Assembly: GCA_003978475.1 (NCBI GenBank) | Contig: QNZR01000097.1 | Coordinates: 1 to 10,873 of the forward strand | Origin: Sulfurimonas sp. | GTDB lineage: Bacteria; Campylobacterota; Campylobacteria; Campylobacterales; Sulfurimonadaceae | Direction: 5' to 3' | Length of the DNA: 10,873 bases | In this document: positions 7,039 to 10,873 of the stretch, in pieces | How positions within the stretch are numbered: position 1 is the first letter of the stretch | Layout of the letters: every line of letters starts with the position of its first letter | Translations under genes and position numbers: made by a program | The notes under the pieces: model-generated | Seen by the model: only the letters and a program-made list of their open reading frames with translations | What the model was told of the DNA's origin: nothing | Database searches by the model: none

Positions 7039-7782
7039 ATGAAAATCGGTGTTTTTGACAGCGGTGTCGGTGGACTGAGTGTTGTCCAATCACTTTTGGA
7101 ACACCAACTTTTTGAAGAGATTGTCTATTTTGGCGATACCGCGCGAGTACCCTACGGCGTCAAAGATAAAAACACCATTACCCGTTATGCTTTGGAAGCG
7201 GTTGAATTTTTTAAAAATTTTGATATTGACCTGCTCATTACCGCATGTAACACCGTCAGCGCCTATGCTCTGGATGACATGCGTGAATCTTCCGGTTTCG
7301 ACATTGCCGGTGTGGTCAAACCCGGCATTATTGCCACAGCAAATGCACTGCACTCTTTTGAGGCTGAAATTCTCATTATCGGTACTCAGGCAACCATTGC
7401 TTCACGAGCCTATGAAGACCCTTTGCGCGCACAAGGTTTTACCAATATTACCTCCAAAGCTACCGGACTTTTCGTTCCAATGGTCGAAGAGAACATTAAT
7501 GAAGGTCCACTGCTTCAAGCAGCTATGGAGTACTATTTTCATGATATCAAAACCCCCGATGCCATTATTTTGGGCTGTACCCATTTTCCGCTCATCGCTC
7601 ATGCCATCAAACAGTACTTTCATCATCAAAGCACCATGATTCATTCGGGTGAAGCCATGGTGCAATACCTACAACAGCATTACGATTTTCATCAAAAATT
7701 TACAACTACCGAATTAAAATTTTTTGCTTCTGAAAACCCGGAAGGACTCAAGAAGGTTGCCAAAAAATGGCTCGCTTTATAG
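7039..7782 (+). CDS. murI: Glutamate racemase
   Basis: Converts L-glutamate to D-glutamate for peptidoglycan, in the cytoplasm, without cofactor. 247 residues, near the usual 250-270. The Asp/Glu racemase fold is clear: FDSGVGGLSV (6-15) with Asp7 and Ser8, YFGDTARVPYG (30-40), the first catalytic Cys in ITACNTVSA (Cys70), and the second in ILGCTHFPL (Cys180, followed by Thr-His). The start lies one base after the rho stop, with no clear ribosome site of its own, so translation is likely coupled to rho. This rho-murI pairing is, as far as I recall, common in Campylobacterota. There is nothing odd in the sequence. Confidence 0.97.
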   Translation: MKIGVFDSGVGGLSVVQSLLEHQLFEEIVYFGDTARVPYGVKDKNTITRYALEAVEFFKNFDIDLLITACNTVSAYALDDMRESSGFDIAGVVKPGIIATANALHSFEAEILIIGTQATIASRAYEDPLRAQGFTNITSKATGLFVPMVEENINEGPLLQAAMEYYFHDIKTPDAIILGCTHFPLIAHAIKQYFHHQSTMIHSGEAMVQYLQQHYDFHQKFTTTELKFFASENPEGLKKVAKKWLAL

Positions 7783-7789
7783 TGCAATA

Positions 7790-7798
7790 TGCTACAAT
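7790..7798 (+). promoter_or_regulatory. Candidate extended -10 promoter for dnaX
   Basis: TGCTACAAT (7790-7798) is an extended -10 box in the 44-base gap between murI and dnaX. There is no -35 at the right spacing; TTGCCA at 7757 is too far away. The predicted start is about 7805, roughly 22 bases before the dnaX ATG at 7827. A short leader and the GAGG ribosome site at 7813-7816 fit this reading, but read-through from rho-murI is also possible. Confidence 0.4.
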
Positions 7799-7826
7799 TT
7801 TGTATTTACCATGAGGCATGATCATA

Positions 7827-9461
7827 ATGAAACCGACATCTGAAGTATTAGCCAGAAAATACCGTCCCAATACCTTTGAAGAACTTATTGGACAAGAGAG
7901 TATCACCCAAACACTCTCACTTGCTCTCGACTCCAATCGTCTCTCTCATGCCTACCTCCTCTCAGGACTTCGCGGTTCGGGAAAAACATCTACCGCACGC
8001 ATCTTTGCTAAAGCACTCATCTGTGACCAGGGACCCACCTCCAAGCCGTGTGGCGAATGTACCCACTGTACTATGGCGGATGAGAACCGCCATATTGATA
8101 TTATTGAGATGGATGCGGCATCAAGCCGAAAGATAGATGATATTCGTGATTTAATTGAAAATACCCGGTATAAACCCTCGGCTGCACGCTTCAAAATTTT
8201 CATTATCGATGAAGTTCATATGCTCACCAAAGAGGCATTTAATGCTTTGCTTAAAACACTCGAAGAGCCGCCTCCGTATGTTAAATTCATTTTGGCTACT
8301 ACCGATCCGTTAAAACTGCCTGCAACTATTTTAAGCCGAACACAGCATTTTCGTTTTAAAAAAATATCCAGTCAAAATATTGTTCAGCACCTTACCCATA
8401 TTTTACATTTAGAACAAATTGAATATGAACATGATGCGTTGGTGATGTTGGCACGAAGTGGTTCGGGAAGCTTACGTGACACCTTGACGCTGCTCGATCA
8501 AGCCATTATCTACTCTAAAAACTATGTGGATATCAAAACCGTCACCACCATGCTCGGTCTGGTTGACCCGGAGTTTATTGCTTCAGTTTTTCGTGCTATT
8601 TTTTCCCGGGACCATGCTGCGGTTATTGACTACTTAAAACAACTTGAAGAATATGAAGCAGAGATGGTTGTCGATGAATTGATTGCTTTTTTAAAAGAAC
8701 GACTCTATGAGCGGGATCCGAACTACTCCACACTGATTCTTGAGCGATGGTTTCGAATTTTAAGTGATTCCAAATCGTTGTTTGCCATCAACGCCGAAAG
8801 CACTTTTGTATTGAGTCTGCTCTTCTTTAAGATGATTGAAGCATTGCGTATTAAAGAAATTGATCAGATGATCGAATCCCTTGAGTCTGAAATTAAACGT
8901 CCTGCTGCGATGCCTGTCATGCACAACGAAACCACAAAAGAGCAAGCGGTCAATCCTCCTGCTGCAACCTCTGCAACGACACAGACCGACGATGCCTCAA
9001 GTGATCATCGAAAAAAGTTTGAGACCCTGTGCAATCTCATTATGGATCGCAGCAGTGATTTGGGAACATGCTTTCAAGAACAGATACATTTTGTCTCTTT
9101 TGAAGACAAGCTCCTGACGTGGGAAAGCTGTGCCAATGAGAGCTGTAAGGCACAATTACGTCACGGTTACAGCGTCATTAAATATTTTGTTCAGGAAGTC
9201 TTTGGGTTTGATACCAAAATACAATCCATTCCCTGTACCAAAACAGCGGAAGAACCTTCACCGCAACCCAATACGCACGACGTTCCTGAAGCGCTCTCTA
9301 TGATTGAAGAGAATGAGACCGGCAATGCCAGCTGTGTGAGCAGCGATCATGATGACGCTGCAGTAGCATTAAACACTCCCGATCTTCTTCAAGAACCTAT
9401 GGTAAAAAAAGCAGCGGAACTTTTTGAAGCAACCAAAATTACCATTCAGTCAAAAATCTAA
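7827..9461 (+). CDS. dnaX: DNA polymerase III subunit tau (possibly also gamma)
   Basis: Clamp-loader ATPase that loads the sliding clamp and links polymerase cores at the replication fork. 544 residues from ATG 7827. An in-frame ATG at 7818 is only one base from GAGG (7813-7816), while 7827 is 10 bases away and gives MKPTSEVLARKYRPNTF, as in homologues. Domain I has Walker A GLRGSGKT (47-54), the zinc module with Cys66, Cys75, Cys78 and Cys81, Walker B IIDEVH (126-131), and the arginine-finger motif LSRTQHFRF (169-177). Sensor 2 is SGSGSLRDTL. Domain III follows, to about residue 360, then a low-complexity linker with MPVMHNETTKEQAV. The C-terminal part (about 396 on) starts at KKFETLCNLI and contains HFVSFEDKLLTWES; it resembles the Campylobacter DnaX tail. 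A slippery heptamer at 9011-9017 could give a 398-residue gamma form. Confidence 0.96.
   Translation: MKPTSEVLARKYRPNTFEELIGQESITQTLSLALDSNRLSHAYLLSGLRGSGKTSTARIFAKALICDQGPTSKPCGECTHCTMADENRHIDIIEMDAASSRKIDDIRDLIENTRYKPSAARFKIFIIDEVHMLTKEAFNALLKTLEEPPPYVKFILATTDPLKLPATILSRTQHFRFKKISSQNIVQHLTHILHLEQIEYEHDALVMLARSGSGSLRDTLTLLDQAIIYSKNYVDIKTVTTMLGLVDPEFIASVFRAIFSRDHAAVIDYLKQLEEYEAEMVVDELIAFLKERLYERDPNYSTLILERWFRILSDSKSLFAINAESTFVLSLLFFKMIEALRIKEIDQMIESLESEIKRPAAMPVMHNETTKEQAVNPPAATSATTQTDDASSDHRKKFETLCNLIMDRSSDLGTCFQEQIHFVSFEDKLLTWESCANESCKAQLRHGYSVIKYFVQEVFGFDTKIQSIPCTKTAEEPSPQPNTHDVPEALSMIEENETGNASCVSSDHDDAAVALNTPDLLQEPMVKKAAELFEATKITIQSKI
9011..9022 (+). other. Possible programmed -1 frameshift site in dnaX
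   Basis: The heptamer A AAA AAG (9011-9017) is in the same codon phase as the known E. coli dnaX slip site (cgA AAA AAG here, gcA AAA AAG there). After a -1 slip the next codons are GTT and the stop TGA (9020-9022), giving a 398-residue product that ends between domain III and the tail. A five-pair stem TGAGA/TCTCA (9020-9024 with 9035-9039) lies just downstream but is weak. No upstream Shine-Dalgarno-like stimulator is visible. Confidence 0.45.
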
Positions 9462-9644
9462 ATAATTACTAACAGCTAATCTTAATAAAAACTGGCATAT
9501 TGTCAAAAATTGACATAAAATCTAAATCTTTTTTAAAATATTTAAATTAACTCTCATAATTGATGTATATCAATTATTTTTCAAATGAAACATATTAAAC
9601 TACTTACAATTCTTACAATCTACGACACTCAAAGGAGATTCAAA
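9462..9644 (+). promoter_or_regulatory. AT-rich control region of the nor operon
   Basis: 183 bases without a credible gene. It holds an inverted repeat TGTCAA-AAA-TTGACA (9501-9515). The right half, TTGACA (9510-9515), together with TAAAAT (9534-9539, 18-base spacer), forms a possible promoter with a start near 9546. Downstream is the FNR-type palindrome (9557-9576), then possible -10 boxes TATTAA (9593-9598), TACAAT (9605-9610) and TACAAT (9614-9619). The ribosome site AAAGGAGA (9631-9638) belongs to the first gene. No standard terminator for dnaX is seen. Confidence 0.6.
9557..9576 (+). promoter_or_regulatory. FNR/DNR-type operator upstream of nor genes
   Basis: Core TTGAT-GTAT-ATCAA (9560-9573) matches the Crp/Fnr-family consensus TTGATnnnnATCAA exactly. 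The palindrome extends to 8-base arms TAATTGAT and ATCAATTA with a 4-base centre. Such boxes bind FNR (low oxygen) or DNR/NNR (NO), and both commonly control nor genes. The centre (9566.5) lies about 39 bases before a start from TATTAA (9593-9598), close to activator spacing. It lies about 20 bases after a start from the upstream TTGACA/TAAAAT promoter, where binding would repress. Confidence 0.75.
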
Positions 9645-9971
9645 ATGATTGATCCATCAGTAATCAGACCTGAAATCGCACTTGACGATTTTCTACCGAT
9701 TTTTGTATCTTCGGCACTTGTTTTAGTATTTGGAGGATTTTACGTTGGTATATATACGGCTGTAAAAGTTAACATACTAAAAAAATGGGCAATGCCTTTT
9801 GCCTATTTATTTTGGATGCTCACGGCCTACTGTCTTTACATTATGGGAAGCTTGATGCACGTCGGGGATTTTACAGCTAAGGCGTTAGTAATTGCTGCAA
9901 TTGGGTTGTTATTACTTCCGCATGCAGTTTATTATATGCAAGATCGTGTTCATAGAGATAATGAGCATTAA
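9645..9971 (+). CDS. Small three-helix membrane protein preceding norC
   Basis: A 108-residue protein that I do not recognise by name. ATG 9645 is chosen because AAAGGAGA (9631-9638) lies 6 bases upstream. The frame is open to an ATG at 9585, but that has no ribosome site and would add a polar, unmatched extension. Three probable membrane helices: about 18-40 (FVSSALVLVFGGFYVGIYTA), 50-70 (MPFAYLFWMLTAYCLYIMGS) and 78-98. Two His are placed near membrane borders (His72 in SLMHVGDF, His93 in LLPHAVYYM), and the C-terminus is charged (QDRVHRDNEH). It lies directly after the FNR-type box and before norC in the same direction, so it is probably an accessory or assembly factor of the NO reductase. 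It does not look like NorD, NorE, NorF or NorQ. Confidence 0.8.
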   Translation: MIDPSVIRPEIALDDFLPIFVSSALVLVFGGFYVGIYTAVKVNILKKWAMPFAYLFWMLTAYCLYIMGSLMHVGDFTAKALVIAAIGLLLLPHAVYYMQDRVHRDNEH

Positions 9972-10009
9972 GAAAATGTATATTTTACAACAAAATAAGA
10001 GGAGTACAC

Positions 10010-10696
10010 GTGGCTAAGAGATCTGTATGGAGTGATAATCGCTTCTGGCAACGTTCAGCAGCTTGGATTACAGGGTTTGCATCGGTACTATTAATTTGGT
10101 TAACGTTTGATACGATGGCACAAATAACAATAGGAACAGATGCGGACTTGAAAAATGGTGTAACCAAAAGGGTACCGGGTCCTACGGTTATTAACTATAA
10201 AATTACTTATGAAATGAGTACAAAACGGGGGCATGAAGTACCTATTATTGGTGGAAATGACGGTCAGGGAATGTCTTTGTTTCAAGAAAAGGAAATGTTC
10301 TTTGGGCGGGATGACTGGTCCGAAGAGGAAGCAGGCGAATTACTGCATTTGGGAAAACTGGGTTCACAGGTTAAAAACTGTATGAACTGTCATACACTTC
10401 TTGGAAATGGCGCATATTATGCACCGGATCTTACAAAAGCATGGCTGGATCCACAATGGGGACCCGATGGTTCTATGCAGTCAATGACAGGTAAAAATAC
10501 CAAAGAAGAGGCTATGGCAGAGTTTTTACAGAACCCTTCCAAGTATCCTACGCATGCTCGTATGATGCCAAATCTCGGTATTACTGCTGAAGAAGCAAAA
10601 GGTCTGGTTGCCTTTTTGAAGCACATGTCATCCATTGATACTAACGGTTTCCCAAGAAACTTTGGAAAAATAGAAGGAGCAGTTCATGGCAAGTAA
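10010..10696 (+). CDS. norC: Nitric oxide reductase cytochrome c subunit, enlarged form
   Basis: Membrane-anchored cytochrome c that passes electrons to NorB for reduction of NO to N2O in the periplasm. The start is GTG 10010, with AAGAGGAG (9997-10004) 5 bases upstream. One N-terminal membrane helix lies at about 15-37. The haem site is CMNCH (Cys124, Cys127, His128), followed by TLLGNGAYYAPDLTKAW, close to NorC of Pseudomonas (CIGCHSLLGEGAYFAPEL). The distal ligand is probably Met185 or Met186 in RMMPNLG. The end, KHMSSIDTNGFPRNFG, matches KWTSKIDTNNWPPN. The protein is 228 residues against about 146 in Pseudomonas. The extra part lies mainly between the helix and the haem (about 45-120), with RVPGPTVINYKITYE and FFGRDDWSEEEAG. 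The stop overlaps norB by 11 bases. Confidence 0.9.
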   Translation: MAKRSVWSDNRFWQRSAAWITGFASVLLIWLTFDTMAQITIGTDADLKNGVTKRVPGPTVINYKITYEMSTKRGHEVPIIGGNDGQGMSLFQEKEMFFGRDDWSEEEAGELLHLGKLGSQVKNCMNCHTLLGNGAYYAPDLTKAWLDPQWGPDGSMQSMTGKNTKEEAMAEFLQNPSKYPTHARMMPNLGITAEEAKGLVAFLKHMSSIDTNGFPRNFGKIEGAVHGK

Positions 10697-10873
10697 TCAT
10701 TTAACAGGTGTTGGAAGTGAATCCAAACAGTTGGCAACATGGTATTTTACTTTTGCTGCGATTCTTTTTGGCGCACAACTTCTTTTTGGTTTGGTTGCGG
10801 CAATTCAGTATGTCATGCCGGGATTTTTATTTGAAGTGCTTGACTTTTCCGTTGCGAGAATGCTGCACATTAA
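10686..10873 (+). CDS. norB: Nitric oxide reductase subunit B, 5' part (cut by window end)
   Basis: Catalytic membrane subunit of cytochrome-c-dependent NO reductase, a haem-copper oxidase superfamily member with a haem b3/non-haem iron site. Only 62 complete codons are present; the frame runs off the window. ATG 10686 has AAGGAG (10674-10679) 6 bases upstream and lies within the last codons of norC. The first helix, YFTFAAILFGAQLLFGLVAA, then IQYVMPGFLFEVLDFSVARMLHI, aligns almost position for position with Pseudomonas NorB ([39 protein letters not shown]). His61 corresponds to the first-helix ligand of the low-spin haem b. The fused N-terminal cytochrome domain typical of quinol-dependent qNor is absent, which agrees with a separate norC upstream. 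Confidence 0.9.
   Translation, partial: MASNHLTGVGSESKQLATWYFTFAAILFGAQLLFGLVAAIQYVMPGFLFEVLDFSVARMLHI

Noticed and set aside
7757..7762. TTGCCA as a -35 box for dnaX.
   Set aside because: It is 30 bases from TACAAT, far outside the 16-18 base range.
7818..7826. dnaX start at ATG 7818 (three extra residues).
   Set aside because: The only ribosome site, GAGG 7813-7816, is one base away, too close to use; ATG 7827 fits it and the family start.
9501..9534. TGTCAA-AAA-TTGACA followed by a T run as a dnaX terminator.
   Set aside because: The stem has only six mostly A-T pairs with a 3-base loop, and the T run starts about 12 bases after it, so it does not fit an intrinsic terminator.
9585..9644. 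Upstream start ATG 9585 for the small membrane protein.
   Set aside because: No ribosome site lies before it, the added segment sits in the control region with candidate -10 boxes, and ATG 9645 has AAAGGAGA at ideal spacing.
9462..10873. Horizontal transfer of the nor cluster based on different composition.
   Set aside because: Spot counts of GC in norC were mixed, and a modest drop in CTC leucine codons compared with murI is not enough. No mobile element or junction was seen.

Overview
The window looks like chromosome of a Campylobacterota (epsilonproteobacterial) organism, probably an environmental, nitrate-respiring relative of Sulfurovum, Sulfurimonas or Sulfuricurvum. The reasons are the UPF0323 lipoprotein followed by a glutathionylspermidine-synthase-like ATP-grasp gene (a pairing I recall from Campylobacter and Helicobacter), the short YrdC-domain protein, the rho-murI pairing, a dnaX of about 544 residues, and moderate base composition. 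The genus is inference. All genes are on the + strand.

Region 1 (start to about 4780) is a tightly packed run: the 3' two-thirds of carB, a short TsaC/YrdC-like protein, a three-helix membrane protein, a UPF0323 lipoprotein and a YgiC-like ATP-grasp ligase. Neighbours overlap by 4 to 11 bases or sit 1 base apart, so this is very likely one translationally coupled operon. The ligase appears to start at an unusual TTG, directed by a strong Shine-Dalgarno that lies inside the lipoprotein's Gly-rich tail and can be trapped in alternative hairpins.

Region 2 (4799-5599) is a separate lipoprotein made of two diverged copies of one domain. It ends in a GC hairpin, next to a good promoter (TTGACA, 18 bases, TAAAAT) for rho.

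Region 3 (about 5610-9461) carries information-processing and wall genes: rho, murI and dnaX. The dnaX gene contains an in-phase A AAA AAG heptamer followed by an immediate -1 frame stop. This is the arrangement that makes the short gamma product from E. coli dnaX.

Region 4 (9462 to the end) is the start of a nitric oxide reductase operon. A 183-base AT-rich control region holds a near-perfect FNR/DNR-type palindrome. It is followed by a small three-helix membrane protein of unknown function, an enlarged norC, and the first 62 codons of norB, which is cut by the window end. NorC passes electrons to the haem/non-haem iron centre in NorB, which reduces NO to N2O. The Crp/Fnr-type box fits control by low oxygen or NO.

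No tRNA, rRNA, CRISPR array, insertion sequence or phage gene was seen. The most interesting leads are the lipoprotein/ATP-grasp pair (possible C-terminal modification of a Gly-Gly-ending lipoprotein), the hairpin switch between them, the dnaX frameshift signal, and the unusual NorC with its small membrane partner.
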